Source: an uncultured Verrucomicrobia subdivision 3 bacterium (GTDB lineage Bacteria > Verrucomicrobiota > Verrucomicrobiia > Limisphaerales > UBA11358). From it: a DNA stretch of 36,367 nucleotides. The translations under genes and the position numbers were made by a program. The DNA lies in the NCBI GenBank assembly GCA_903820285.1, contig CAIJGS010000236.1, forward strand, positions 1 to 36,367. Direction: 5' to 3'. Shown one piece after another: positions 1-8,375 of this stretch; the stretch's first letter is position 1; each line of letters opens with the position of its first letter. The notes under the pieces are model-generated. The model had not been told where the DNA came from and searched no databases. It saw only the letters and a list, made by a program, of their open reading frames with translations.

Positions 1-1
1 G

Positions 2-559
2 GGAGCAATGCGGCGAAACGTGGTGTTTGGCCTGTTCCTGGTCTTGCTGGCAGGTTTGGGCGTTTCCGAACCGTTTATTCTAGCCAACCCGTCGGAAATC
101 CAAAAATATCATTTTGAATTTGCCGTCTGGCCAATGATGGCTGGCTTCTTCTGTGAATACCGGCGGGACTGGATCAAACAACTGCCAGCCCGCTGGATCA
201 AGGCCGCTTATTGGGGAACCTTGGGCATGTGTCTGCTCGGCGCGCCCCTGATGTTTCTGGGGCCAAAAATGAAAATGCCCATCATTGCACTGGGGGCCCT
301 GCTGCTGGCCCCCTGCCTGCTCGCCTATGAACGGGGCTGGCCCGTACCGGCCAGCGCCGGCCGGGTGTTGAAATGGCTGGGGGAACGCACGTATTCGATC
401 TACCTGTGGCAGCAACCCCTGACCATCTGCGGCTTTTTGCCCATCGTCTGGTGGCCGGCGGGAGCCGTCGTGGCCATCGGTTTGGGCGCCCTCTGGTTCC
501 GGTGGTTTGAACAGCCATTCCTGAGCGTAAGCCGGAAACAAATCATCCGGGAAGCATGA
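2..559 (+). CDS. Acyltransferase-3 family membrane protein, C-terminal part (cut by window edge)
   Basis: Only the C-terminal half is visible; the frame is open to the left edge, so the ATG at 8 is probably internal. The visible ~184 residues hold about five hydrophobic segments. Near the end comes the pattern LGERTYSIYLWQQPL followed by a last helix and WFEQPF, which is characteristic of the closing helices of acyltransferase-3 (OafA/NodX-like) integral membrane proteins. These transfer acyl groups, often acetyl, to cell-surface sugars. The catalytic N-terminal His/Arg region lies outside the window. The stop codon overlaps the next gene's start by 4 nt (ATGA), so the two are translationally coupled; an acyltransferase plus SGNH-hydrolase pair is a common arrangement for polysaccharide O-acetylation. 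Family assignment is firm, substrate unknown. Confidence 0.85.
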   Translation, partial: GAMRRNVVFGLFLVLLAGLGVSEPFILANPSEIQKYHFEFAVWPMMAGFFCEYRRDWIKQLPARWIKAAYWGTLGMCLLGAPLMFLGPKMKMPIIALGALLLAPCLLAYERGWPVPASAGRVLKWLGERTYSIYLWQQPLTICGFLPIVWWPAGAVVAIGLGALWFRWFEQPFLSVSRKQIIREA

Positions 560-1302
560 AAAATCCGGGCTGGCGCGGATGGTGTTGGCTCCTGCTGGCC
601 GGCTTCGCGGTCTCCCTCGGTTTGAACTGTTTTCTGGCCGGCACCCTGCGCCAATTCTACCGGCAACAGCTGGCCGCCCAAATCTGGCCCGCTACTGCCG
701 GCAATCATCCCGTCATCACCGGCACCACCAACGGTTTCACCCATACCATCCTGCTGGTGGGAGATTCGCGCATGGCCGAATGGCCGCTCCCGGCCCCGCC
801 CGGAACCCGGATTGTCAACGCGGGCATCCGCCGCGCCACCACCGCGCAAATTCTGCCGCCGTTGCCCGGCTGGCTGGACTCCTTTCACCCGGACTTGATC
901 CTGATTCAGGCCGGGATCAACGACCTGAAATATCTTGGCTTGGAACCACAAAGGTCGGAGGAAATCATCACCCAAACTGGCAACCACCTTACCAATCTGG
1001 TCAGCCAATGTCTGAACCAACAACCTGCCACCATCATTTTGCTAACGGTCTGGCCTCCAGCCCGGCCCGACTGGCAACGTCAGCTGGTCTGGAATGCCGC
1101 CGTTCCGGAATCCGTAGACCGGCTTAATCAACGGCTGCTCGCCTTGACCAACCGCGAACCAAGATTACAAGTCATGGATTTGTTTTCCCTCGCCGGCCTC
1201 CAACCCGGCCCGGATACCTACCGGGACACCCTGCATCTGCGACCGGAAGCGTACGCGCGGCTGACCCGGGCCTTGGCCAACCAGCTCCGCTGGCCACGGT
1301 GA
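556..1302 (+). CDS. SGNH/GDSL-family hydrolase, membrane-anchored or secreted
   Basis: This 248-residue protein has an N-terminal hydrophobic segment (about residues 8-30, signal anchor or signal peptide). The SGNH blocks follow in order: GDSR at 69-72 with nucleophile Ser71, NAG at 88-90, GIND at 120-123 with the block III Asn, and DTLHL near the end with Asp224 and His227 as the expected catalytic pair. Such enzymes are esterases or acyltransferases acting outside the membrane. The ATG lies inside the stop of the preceding acyltransferase-3 gene (4-nt overlap), so the two probably act together: the membrane protein exports the acyl group and the SGNH domain transfers or removes it on a surface glycan. 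The exact substrate cannot be read from the sequence. Confidence 0.85.
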   Translation: MKNPGWRGWCWLLLAGFAVSLGLNCFLAGTLRQFYRQQLAAQIWPATAGNHPVITGTTNGFTHTILLVGDSRMAEWPLPAPPGTRIVNAGIRRATTAQILPPLPGWLDSFHPDLILIQAGINDLKYLGLEPQRSEEIITQTGNHLTNLVSQCLNQQPATIILLTVWPPARPDWQRQLVWNAAVPESVDRLNQRLLALTNREPRLQVMDLFSLAGLQPGPDTYRDTLHLRPEAYARLTRALANQLRWPR

Positions 1303-1344
1303 CGATCCCCTGAGTTGCCCCGCCGGCCACCTGATTTCAGCCAA

Positions 1345-2508
1345 CTACTTGATCAAGCCGGCGCTTTTGAGGCGCTTTTGAATGCCAGCGGTCAGCCAAT
1401 GGCCGAATTCAATGCTCGGCATCTCCACCCACCGGTATGTCAGCGCCGCCAACCCCACCGTAACGGAAGCGCCAACCAGCAGCGTCATCGGCCACAATAC
1501 CGCCGTCTGGTGAATTCCCAGGCCATTCAGAACATGTCCCATGAACGGCACTACCCAAAGGATGACAAAAAGATGCAACAGGAAAATGGAAAACGAAATG
1601 CGGCCGAGAAATACCAAGGTAAAATGATTTAATATCGCCTGGAGCCGGCGGCTGCTCAAACTCGCCGCCAGCAGGATTACACATCCGACGGCGGCGGTGC
1701 CCCAGAAGTATTTTTCCGGAGCATACGGCGAGTGGGTCCACCCAAACGTCATCACCGCCAGGTACCGGGAATGATAAAGCAAAACCCCGGCAAGCAGTAT
1801 CCCCCCTTGCGCCCTGCCTCCGAGCGAACGCAGCCAGCCCACCATGGCATCCGCATGCTTGGCCAGCAGGGCACCCATCACAAAGGGAATGTAGAAACCA
1901 TGCTGATCCAGAAAAATCAGATGCAGTATCCCCAGTCCCAGCAACCAGAGGAAATGGGTGCGCCGCAGCAGAAAAATAAAGACCGGAATCACGGCCGAGG
2001 CCTTGAGTTCAATGGCCAGGCTCCAATCCTGTGGCAGGAGCCGCTGGCCGCCCAGAACCACCAGCGAACATTGCCGGAAAAAACCGGACCAGGTGATGTT
2101 CTCATGCCATTGTGGCACCCATTGCAGCAAAGGCGGGTCGGTGACATATTCCGTGTAAAAAAACCGGCGCACCACGGCGCTGAGGCAAAGCACAAAAAAC
2201 CACGGAATCCAGATACGCGTCCACCGGCGAAGATAAAAGGTGGGCAGAAACAAAGGACGCGGTTCCTGTCCGGGCGCCGGCACCGTCAGGTATGGCCGGG
2301 CCAGAACAAACCCGCTCAGCACAAAAAACATCACCACGGCGGTCCGCCCATCAAACGGGATCGCCAACATCGGAAGGTCAATCCAACGGACCCAATGCGA
2401 GCTGGTCGGCCAGTCAAAGGTACCAACGGCATGCCCCAGCAACACCGCCATGGCGGCGAGACCACGGATGCTGTCAAGAAATTCAATTCTCTTTGGCTGA
2501 TGATACAT
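1345..2508 (-). CDS. Acyltransferase-3 family membrane protein
   Basis: A complete 387-residue acyltransferase-3 protein. The N-terminus carries the family signature FLDSIRGLAAMAVLLGHAVG, with Arg15 and His26 at the positions expected for the catalytic/structural Arg and His of OafA-type enzymes. About ten hydrophobic helices follow, then the typical closing pattern (LGRISFSIFLLHLF, then YRWVEMPSIEFG). The likely role is O-acylation of lipopolysaccharide, capsule or another exported polysaccharide, consistent with the glycosyltransferases nearby. It converges with the SGNH-hydrolase gene, leaving 42 nt between the two stops. Start is ATG at 2508. The upstream 625 nt hold no gene, so its promoter should lie there, but I see no convincing one. 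It is paralogous in family to the partial gene at the left edge. Confidence 0.9.
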   Translation of the reverse strand: MYHQPKRIEFLDSIRGLAAMAVLLGHAVGTFDWPTSSHWVRWIDLPMLAIPFDGRTAVVMFFVLSGFVLARPYLTVPAPGQEPRPLFLPTFYLRRWTRIWIPWFFVLCLSAVVRRFFYTEYVTDPPLLQWVPQWHENITWSGFFRQCSLVVLGGQRLLPQDWSLAIELKASAVIPVFIFLLRRTHFLWLLGLGILHLIFLDQHGFYIPFVMGALLAKHADAMVGWLRSLGGRAQGGILLAGVLLYHSRYLAVMTFGWTHSPYAPEKYFWGTAAVGCVILLAASLSSRRLQAILNHFTLVFLGRISFSIFLLHLFVILWVVPFMGHVLNGLGIHQTAVLWPMTLLVGASVTVGLAALTYRWVEMPSIEFGHWLTAGIQKRLKSAGLIK

Positions 2509-2900
2509 AACTATTGCGTGAAATCATATTCGAGCAGCCCGGCAGGAGACAGTTTGAATTCACATTTTAGCGTGTATTTAACCGATGCAGCCGGGCAAAA
2601 ACAGCGACCGTCCATTGCCATTGGGAACGCATCCCGCTGGCACACTTAGGATACCCGGATGGATCCAAACACCTCCGACCGCAAATCGGTTCCGGCAGAT
2701 CAGTGTGAATAGCTTCAAGAGTAATTGGCTGCGACCAGCGATGAATCCCCTACCCCTCAATTACCACTTCACTCTGCTTATTTTAATAAGCGGAGGCCGG
2801 TGAACATCTGCCCGCTTGACCGGCGAACCTCCGGCGACGCACCGGCAGATGCTTCAAAAACAAGTCAGGCTTGTCAATATCATTGATTACCGCCAGTATT

Positions 2901-2925
2901 TGGCGGCAAATTTCCTTTGCCGCCA
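2901..2925. repeat. Strong hairpin (10-bp perfect stem, 5-nt loop)
   Basis: TGGCGGCAAA (2901-2910) and TTTGCCGCCA (2916-2925) are perfect reverse complements separated by TTTCC. No gene ends close by and no T-run follows, so it is not an evident terminator. It could be an extragenic palindrome or a structured leader element. Confidence 0.6.
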
Positions 2926-3068
2926 GCCGGATCAAGCCGGCCAGCCGAAACACCAAAAGGAAAACCGCAGAAAACCAAATAATCAATCATTTGAAAAAAC
3001 AGGTGAAGTTGCCCCCCAAACGGGTTGCCCATCGCAAACTCGGCACCCCGTCCGCGAGACATACCCTG

Positions 3069-3099
3069 ACACCGGTTTTGTATTATCATACCCCGGTGT
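3069..3099 (+). promoter_or_regulatory. Putative operator/promoter dyad upstream of the GT-C-like gene
   Basis: The arms ACACCGG (3069-3075) and CCGGTGT (3093-3099) are perfect reverse complements. They flank an AT-rich 17-nt centre that contains TATTAT (3081-3086), a plausible -10 hexamer. It sits about 35 nt upstream of the ATG at 3133. No good -35 hexamer is visible, so this is only a candidate repressor site or promoter. Confidence 0.25.
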
Positions 3100-3132
3100 T
3101 CATTTTTCATTTGAATTGAGCATCCATCCCCC

Positions 3133-4644
3133 ATGCGCCCGGCCCAAATTTTTATCCTGATCATCGCCCTGTTGGGAACCACCTGGCTCACCACCTTGGT
3201 GGACGACGGGCTGGGCCTGGATTGGACCGCCAACGTCACCCGCAACTGGGAACAATTTGGTTTCTCCAACCTGCACGGAAAACTGGTCGTCAATCCGGGC
3301 GGCTATGAAGCGGTCACCCATCCCCAGTATTACGCCGGCCACCGGCCGGCCAGCCTGTATCCGCTCTACTTTATCCATCACCTGACCGGCGGGCTGAAGC
3401 TGGACTTTCTGCCTTTCTATCTGATCGTGGCAGCGTTGGTGTTCCTTTCCATCTGGCAAATGCTGGGGCGTGGTCCCATCGCCTTCTGGCTGGCCGTCAC
3501 CCTCATTCTGTCACCCGGATACATCCGCTGGCAAACCACCCAGGACCCCAACCTCGCCGCCGTCATGTGGGGCTATCCGTTCAGCGTGGTCGCGTTTGCC
3601 CTGCTCCAAAAATCCCGGCTGAAACCGGCGGAATGGCTGCTCCTCGGCGCGGCCACCGCGCTTTATTCCGCCATCAACTGGTCGGCCGCTTTTGTCCATG
3701 CCATGCTGTTCATGGCCCTGCTGCTCCATCCCCGCGTCTCCCGCCGGAATTTGCTGGCTTACGCCAGCGTGGCCGCCATTGTGGGCCTGCTGGTGTTAAG
3801 CGCCAGTGTCGCCAGCAAAATGACCAACGCCGATGGTCAGCACGCCCCGCCGTCCTCATTGTTCCAAAGCTATTGCTGGGGCAACCAGGGTTATGGCGCT
3901 GACTTGACCACCAAGACGGCAATCATGCGCCTCACCGCCGTGAACCTGATGGGCCTGCTGCCGGTACTGGTTTTACTGGGCTGGCTCGTCTGGCAGAAAA
4001 ACGCCTTCCGCCGGTCCAAAATAGGCCTGCTGTTTTTGGTCCCCCTGCTCATTCCGCTCCTGGAAATGGCCACCTTGCGCAATTACTTCGGCCATCACCC
4101 GTGGATGTCCTGCAACTTCGTGCTGCTGGGCCTTGTACTGGCCATCGTCACCTGGCAGGCCAACCAGACGGGCCAGCCGGAAAAGGCCGCCCAACCCGTC
4201 AAATTGCCCTGGCAAATCGCCGCACTCGTAGGCTTGCTGCTTTACGGTTCCGCCGTGCTGGAATTTTACCACATCCATAACGCCGCCGAAATCAACCTGG
4301 TCAAATTCCTCCGCGCCCAGACTTCCCGCGCCACCACCATTGCCGTGAATCCTGCAACGGACCCCGAACTGGCCACCATGGTCGAACTCCGCCTGCCCGA
4401 ACTGTTTGACCGCAACGTCATTCCCGCCAACATCAAAACCAACGCCCCCGCGCCGGTGGTTTTATTGACCGCCGTGGAAAATCCCCAGGCCGGCCATTTG
4501 ATCGCCCGCAGCCAGGCCAACAGCGGCTCGCCGCTCATGGAAAAAATGCTCGCGTGGTATAGCCAGACCATTGCCCACCGCCGGGCCGGGGATAAACTGG
4601 ACTTTGCCGACAATTACTATCTGTACCAATCTCCGGCCCGATGA
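3133..4644 (+). CDS. Polytopic membrane protein, GT-C glycosyltransferase-like
   Basis: 503 residues with about ten hydrophobic helices. An N-terminal helix (residues 5-22) is followed by an Asp-Asp pair and a short extracytoplasmic loop, the place where GT-C enzymes that use polyprenyl-phosphate sugars carry acidic catalytic residues. The C-terminal ~110 residues after the last helix form a soluble domain without a motif I recognise. The stop overlaps the ATG of the GT2 gene by 4 nt (ATGA). Because GT2 enzymes of that type make polyprenyl-phosphate sugars, pairing with a GT-C user is biochemically sensible. The GT-C label rests on topology and context, not on a decisive motif; a generic membrane protein of unknown function is the alternative. 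Confidence 0.6.
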   Translation: MRPAQIFILIIALLGTTWLTTLVDDGLGLDWTANVTRNWEQFGFSNLHGKLVVNPGGYEAVTHPQYYAGHRPASLYPLYFIHHLTGGLKLDFLPFYLIVAALVFLSIWQMLGRGPIAFWLAVTLILSPGYIRWQTTQDPNLAAVMWGYPFSVVAFALLQKSRLKPAEWLLLGAATALYSAINWSAAFVHAMLFMALLLHPRVSRRNLLAYASVAAIVGLLVLSASVASKMTNADGQHAPPSSLFQSYCWGNQGYGADLTTKTAIMRLTAVNLMGLLPVLVLLGWLVWQKNAFRRSKIGLLFLVPLLIPLLEMATLRNYFGHHPWMSCNFVLLGLVLAIVTWQANQTGQPEKAAQPVKLPWQIAALVGLLLYGSAVLEFYHIHNAAEINLVKFLRAQTSRATTIAVNPATDPELATMVELRLPELFDRNVIPANIKTNAPAPVVLLTAVENPQAGHLIARSQANSGSPLMEKMLAWYSQTIAHRRAGDKLDFADNYYLYQSPAR

Positions 4645-5648
4645 ACACCCTCCCACCGCCCGAACTGAGTCTGGTCATTCCCTGCTACAACGAGGGGGAA
4701 ATGTTGCCCCTGTTGCGGGAACGCCTGGAAAAAAGCCTCGGCGCCATGGGCGTGACCTGGGAAGTCATCCTCATTAACGACGGCTCGCGCGACAACACCT
4801 TTGCGCAACTCGCCGCCATGCACACCGCCGAACCGCGCTTCAAGGTGCTTTCCTTCTCGCGCAACTTCGGTCATCAGACCGCCGTTTTTGCCGGACTGTT
4901 TCACGCCACCGGAAATTTTGTGGCCGTCATGGATGCCGACCTCCAGGACCCGCCGGAATTCGTCGCCACCTGCATTGAAAAGTTGAAGACCGGGTACGAC
5001 GTGGTGTATGCCGTCCGCCGTCAGCGGAAGGAAAATATTTTCAAGCGCGCCTGTTATGCCACTTTTTACCGGTTGCTCAAATCCATTGCCGAGGTGGAAA
5101 TTCCCCTCGACTCCGGGGACTTTTGCGTGATGCGCCAATGCGTGGTAACTGTGCTGCGCGGCATGCCCGAGCGGGATGTCTTTGTACGCGGCCTGCGCGC
5201 CTGGAGCGGCTTCCGGCAGGTCGGCATTGAATACGAACGCGCCGCCCGCGCCGCCGGCGAGACCAAATATCCGTTCCGCAAACTTGTCAAACTGGCCATG
5301 GACGGCGTCTTCGCCTTTTCCCCCCTGCCCTTGCGCGTGGCCACCTACGTGGGTTTTGGCAGCCTCCTGCTCTCGGTGGGCGCGGCGCTGTTTGTGATTC
5401 TTTGGAAGACGTTGGGATTCCGACTCTTCGGCCACTATCCCTCCGAAGTGCCCGGCTGGACCTCCATGATCTGCCTGATCCTGTTTTTGAGCGGCATGCA
5501 GTTTCTGATCCTTGGCGTGATGGGCGAATTCATCAGCCGCATCTACAACGAAGTGAAACAACGTCCGCGCTGGATCATCCAGACCGCGCTGGGCTTGCCG
5601 GCGAATCAGGTGCCGCCGCTGCCCCCGGTCGGCGGCCCGCTGCCGTAA
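4641..5648 (+). CDS. GT2-family polyprenyl-phosphate glycosyltransferase (DPM1/GtrB-like)
   Basis: 335 residues. The N-terminus opens with LSLVIPCYNEGEMLP, the GT-A nucleotide-sugar binding strand. The metal/sugar-nucleotide motif DADLQD occupies residues 98-103, and RAWSGFRQVGIEY matches the acceptor region of GtrB/ArnC/DPM1-like enzymes. Two C-terminal membrane helices (about 230-255 and 270-295) anchor it. The family transfers a sugar from UDP- or GDP-sugar to undecaprenyl phosphate at the cytoplasmic face. It overlaps the preceding membrane protein gene by 4 nt, suggesting donor synthesis and donor use from one transcript. The sugar (glucose, mannose or aminoarabinose) cannot be told from sequence. 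It converges with the next gene, leaving 16 nt between the stops. Confidence 0.88.
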   Translation: MNTLPPPELSLVIPCYNEGEMLPLLRERLEKSLGAMGVTWEVILINDGSRDNTFAQLAAMHTAEPRFKVLSFSRNFGHQTAVFAGLFHATGNFVAVMDADLQDPPEFVATCIEKLKTGYDVVYAVRRQRKENIFKRACYATFYRLLKSIAEVEIPLDSGDFCVMRQCVVTVLRGMPERDVFVRGLRAWSGFRQVGIEYERAARAAGETKYPFRKLVKLAMDGVFAFSPLPLRVATYVGFGSLLLSVGAALFVILWKTLGFRLFGHYPSEVPGWTSMICLILFLSGMQFLILGVMGEFISRIYNEVKQRPRWIIQTALGLPANQVPPLPPVGGPLP

Positions 5649-5664
5649 CCGTTATCCGTGCAGC

Positions 5665-6858
5665 TCAACCGGCCGTTTCCGGCGGTTTGCGCTTCACCGT
5701 GCGCAGCCCCAGCACGCTCATGAAAAAACTCGAGAAAACCCCCTGTATGCCGAGCAGAATCAGCGTGGCCGCCGGAATCACCCGGCGCAGATTATCCTCC
5801 GTGGAAGGCATCGGACCAAAGTGCATCGACTTCCATACCCACACGCCGTAGCCAAGAAATCCCAACCCGGCGAACAATACCACCAGACTCGCGATCAACC
5901 CGGTCTCCAGCGTCAACACCTTGAACAGGCGGGACAGTTTGGGATCCTCCGGCAGCAAACCTTCGCCAATCGCAAAAATTTTGGTGTAAAAGGCAAACGC
6001 TACCAGTTGGAATCCCACCACCAAAGCCAGGCTCGCAATCATCAGCGTCCCCACATCCAGCGTCACCCCGCCGACTTTGAGATTGCCCACGGAAAGGGTC
6101 ACCCCCAGCACCAGGCCCAGCAGGCCGAGCACCAGCCCCGGCACCAGGAACAACCAGCGCGGCGAATAGAGGAGCATGAACCGCAGATGCCGCCAGCCAT
6201 CGCGCCACGGCTTCAAATGTGGCGGCCGGGACCGGCCATCCTTATGCAGCGTGATCGGCACTTCCGAAATCCGATGGCCTTTGAAAGTCGCCTTGATCAC
6301 CATCTCGGAGGCGAATTCCATCCCGGTGGTCTGGAGATTCATCTCCAGATAGGCCTTTCTGGTGAACGCGCGCAAACCGCAATGAAAATCCCGGGCCGGG
6401 CAGTTGAAGAATACCCGGCCAATCGTCGTCAACACCGGATTGCCAAACCAGCGGTTTTTCCACGGCATTGCCCCCGGCATGATCACTCCGCCCCCGCTCG
6501 GCAGCCGGCAGCCCATTACCACGTCATAGCCCTCCTGCATTTTCTTCACGAACCGGTCCGCCTCGGAAAAATCGTAACTGTCATCGGAATCCCCCATGAT
6601 GATCCACTTGCCCCGGGCCGCCTCAATGCCGCCGCGCAACGCGTTGCCATAACCTTTCAAGGTCACCTGCACCACTCGGGCGCCGAGCTTTTCGGCGATG
6701 GCTTGCGAACCGTCGGTGCTGCCATTGTCGGCAATCAGAATCTCGCCGGTCACCCCGGAGCGTTGCAGGCCGATATTGGCTTTCTCAATGCAACGCGCGA
6801 TGGTCTCCGCCTCATTCAGGCAGGGCATCATTATGGTTAGATCCAAGGATTCGCTCAT
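5665..6858 (-). CDS. GT2-family glycosyltransferase with C-terminal membrane helices
   Basis: The ATG at 6858 gives 397 residues; a TTG three codons upstream is less likely. The GT-A domain begins LDLTIMMPCLNEAETI, has DNGSTDGS starting at residue 44, and the metal-binding DSDD at 90-93. It is followed by KGYGNALRGGI slightly earlier and a Cys/His-containing FHCGLRAF region typical of this GT2 subgroup. Four hydrophobic helices fill the last ~170 residues. Such proteins are usually annotated dolichol- or polyprenyl-phosphate mannose/glucose synthases. It differs from the other GT2 gene, having twice as many membrane helices and no DxDLQD motif. It is transcribed away from hflX, sharing a ~120-nt divergent region with it. 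Confidence 0.85.
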   Translation of the reverse strand: MSESLDLTIMMPCLNEAETIARCIEKANIGLQRSGVTGEILIADNGSTDGSQAIAEKLGARVVQVTLKGYGNALRGGIEAARGKWIIMGDSDDSYDFSEADRFVKKMQEGYDVVMGCRLPSGGGVIMPGAMPWKNRWFGNPVLTTIGRVFFNCPARDFHCGLRAFTRKAYLEMNLQTTGMEFASEMVIKATFKGHRISEVPITLHKDGRSRPPHLKPWRDGWRHLRFMLLYSPRWLFLVPGLVLGLLGLVLGVTLSVGNLKVGGVTLDVGTLMIASLALVVGFQLVAFAFYTKIFAIGEGLLPEDPKLSRLFKVLTLETGLIASLVVLFAGLGFLGYGVWVWKSMHFGPMPSTEDNLRRVIPAATLILLGIQGVFSSFFMSVLGLRTVKRKPPETAG

Positions 6859-6957
6859 GACTGCCAAAACTTACCAAATCTCCATGGCAAATGGCGAGTT
6901 GCAAGTGTGCCGCCGGTTCCCGCCCCCGGACTTCCGGCTTTTCGTCTACCCAGACTT

Positions 6958-6966
6958 TGCTATGCT
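6958..6966 (+). promoter_or_regulatory. Candidate extended -10 for hflX
   Basis: TGCTATGCT is a TG-n-TATGCT extended -10 element. No clear -35 is visible. It lies 15 nt upstream of the TTG proposed as the hflX start, implying a very short leader and arguing against the upstream GTG at 6907. Confidence 0.3.
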
Positions 6967-6981
6967 TGCCACCAACAAACA

Positions 6982-8262
6982 TTGAAATCGCTCATTCAAA
7001 CCCGCGATACCCGTTCCGAACGCGTCTTCCTGATCGGCGTGGAACTGAAATCGCGCGAAGCCGCCGACGTCCGGGAATCCCTGGAGGAACTCGCCGAACT
7101 GGCCCTGACCGCCGGTGGTGAAATCATCGGCCACGCCACCCAGAAACTCGACACCCCCAACGCCGCCACGTACATCGGCAAGGGCAAGGCCGAGGAACTC
7201 TCCATCTCCTGTCGCGAAAGCGATGTGGATACCGTCATCTTTGATGATGAGCTTTCCCCCGCCCAGACGCGCAATCTCGAAAAAATCTTCGAGTGCAAAA
7301 TTCTCGACCGCACCGCGCTCATTCTGGATATTTTCTCCCAGCGCGCCCGCACCCGCGAAGGCAAGTTGCAGATCGAGCTCGCCCAGTTGCAACACCTGCT
7401 CCCCCGGCTCACCCGGTTTTGGACGCATCTTTCCCGCCAGAAAGGCGGCATCGGCATGCGCGGCGGTGAAGGCGAATCCCAGCTCGAAGCCGACCGCCGC
7501 AAAACGCAGGAACGCATCGACCGCATCATCCGCGACCTCGAATCCGTCCGCCGCCAGCGCGAGACCCAGCGCGCCGGCCGCCAGCGTTCCAACTGGCCGC
7601 TCGCCTCCATCGTGGGCTACACCAACGCCGGCAAATCCACCCTCATCAACCAGCTCACCGGCGCCAACGTGCTGGCCATGGACAAGCTGTTCGCCACCCT
7701 GGACCCCACCACCCGGCGGCTGAAACTGCCCACCAACCAGAACGTGCTCCTAACCGATACCGTCGGCTTCATCAAGAAACTGCCGCACGGCTTGGTTGAG
7801 GCGTTCAAAGCCACGCTGGAAGAAGTCGTTCAGGCCGACCTCCTGTTACATGTCGTGGATGTCAGCCATCCGCAGGCTTTTGAACAGATTGACGCGGTGA
7901 ACACCGTGCTCGGCGAAATTGAGGCCGGCAACAAGCCGACCCTCATGATCTTCAACAAGATTGACCAGCTCCCCAACGGCATCCCCGCCGCCCTGCGCGA
8001 AAAATATCCACAGTCCGTCTCCATCTCCGCCCGCACCGGCGAAGGCATCGAACCATTGCTCGCTGAAATCGGCACCCAGCTGCGCCCCATCCGGGAATTT
8101 CTGGACCTCCGCGTGCCGCTGGAAAAAGCCGCCATCATCGCCCGCATCCACGCCATCGGCCAGGTGGTTCAAAGCCGTTACACCGGTAAAAACGCCCATT
8201 TCAAAGTCCGCATTCCCCCCCACCTGCTCGAGGAATTCACCCCGTTTGTGGTGGAGAAATGA
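6982..8262 (+). CDS. hflX: GTPase HflX, ribosome-associated
   Basis: From the TTG at 6982 the protein has 426 residues, the usual HflX length. An in-frame GTG at 6907 would add 25 residues (PAPGLPAFRLPRLCYACHQQ region) that do not look conserved. The N-terminal HflX domain includes TYIGKGKAEEL and ILDIFSQRARTREGKLQIELAQ. The glycine-rich GGIGMRGGEGESQLE linker leads into the G domain: G1 GYTNAGKST (212-220), G3 DTVGF, and G4 NKID (325-328). HflX splits stalled or stress-inactivated 70S ribosomes using GTP. The gene stands alone, divergent from a glycosyltransferase and convergent with the BI-1-like gene. Identification is firm. Confidence 0.97.
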   Translation: MKSLIQTRDTRSERVFLIGVELKSREAADVRESLEELAELALTAGGEIIGHATQKLDTPNAATYIGKGKAEELSISCRESDVDTVIFDDELSPAQTRNLEKIFECKILDRTALILDIFSQRARTREGKLQIELAQLQHLLPRLTRFWTHLSRQKGGIGMRGGEGESQLEADRRKTQERIDRIIRDLESVRRQRETQRAGRQRSNWPLASIVGYTNAGKSTLINQLTGANVLAMDKLFATLDPTTRRLKLPTNQNVLLTDTVGFIKKLPHGLVEAFKATLEEVVQADLLLHVVDVSHPQAFEQIDAVNTVLGEIEAGNKPTLMIFNKIDQLPNGIPAALREKYPQSVSISARTGEGIEPLLAEIGTQLRPIREFLDLRVPLEKAAIIARIHAIGQVVQSRYTGKNAHFKVRIPPHLLEEFTPFVVEK

Positions 8263-8313
8263 CCTTGGTGAACCGGTGTCTGCCGGGTGTCCCGCCGTCA
8301 GAACAGCTTTCCT

Positions 8314-8353
8314 AAAAAGACCGGCGGCGGACAGCCGGTTGGCCATCCGCCGC
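8314..8353 (-). terminator. Rho-independent terminator of the BI-1-like gene (possibly bidirectional)
   Basis: Read on the minus strand, GCGGCGGA and TCCGCCGC (plus positions 8346-8353 and 8324-8331) form an 8-bp GC stem. It is followed by CGGTC and then TTTTT. It lies between two convergent stops, 23 nt past the end of the BI-1-like gene. A T-run also exists on the plus strand at about 8371 but is 16 nt away from the stem. Confidence 0.55.
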
Positions 8354-8375
8354 TGCCAATTGAGCGGGAATTTTT

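Larger units (their letters stand above)
2509..3132. other. Non-coding divergent intergenic region with hairpins
   Basis: About 620 nt separate two divergent genes and I see no credible protein gene here. The region contains a short palindrome at 2776-2791 (7-nt arms GCTTATT/AATAAGC), an 8-nt inverted repeat CATCTGCC/GGCAGATG starting near 2805, a strong hairpin at 2901-2925, and a dyad at 3069-3099 that brackets an AT-rich hexamer. It should hold the promoters of both flanking genes, but none matches a consensus well. Confidence 0.5.

Noticed and set aside
1732-2649. 305-codon plus-strand frame opposite the acyltransferase-3 gene
   Set aside because: Gln/His/Lys-rich translation of the complement of a membrane protein; the minus-strand gene has clear family motifs.
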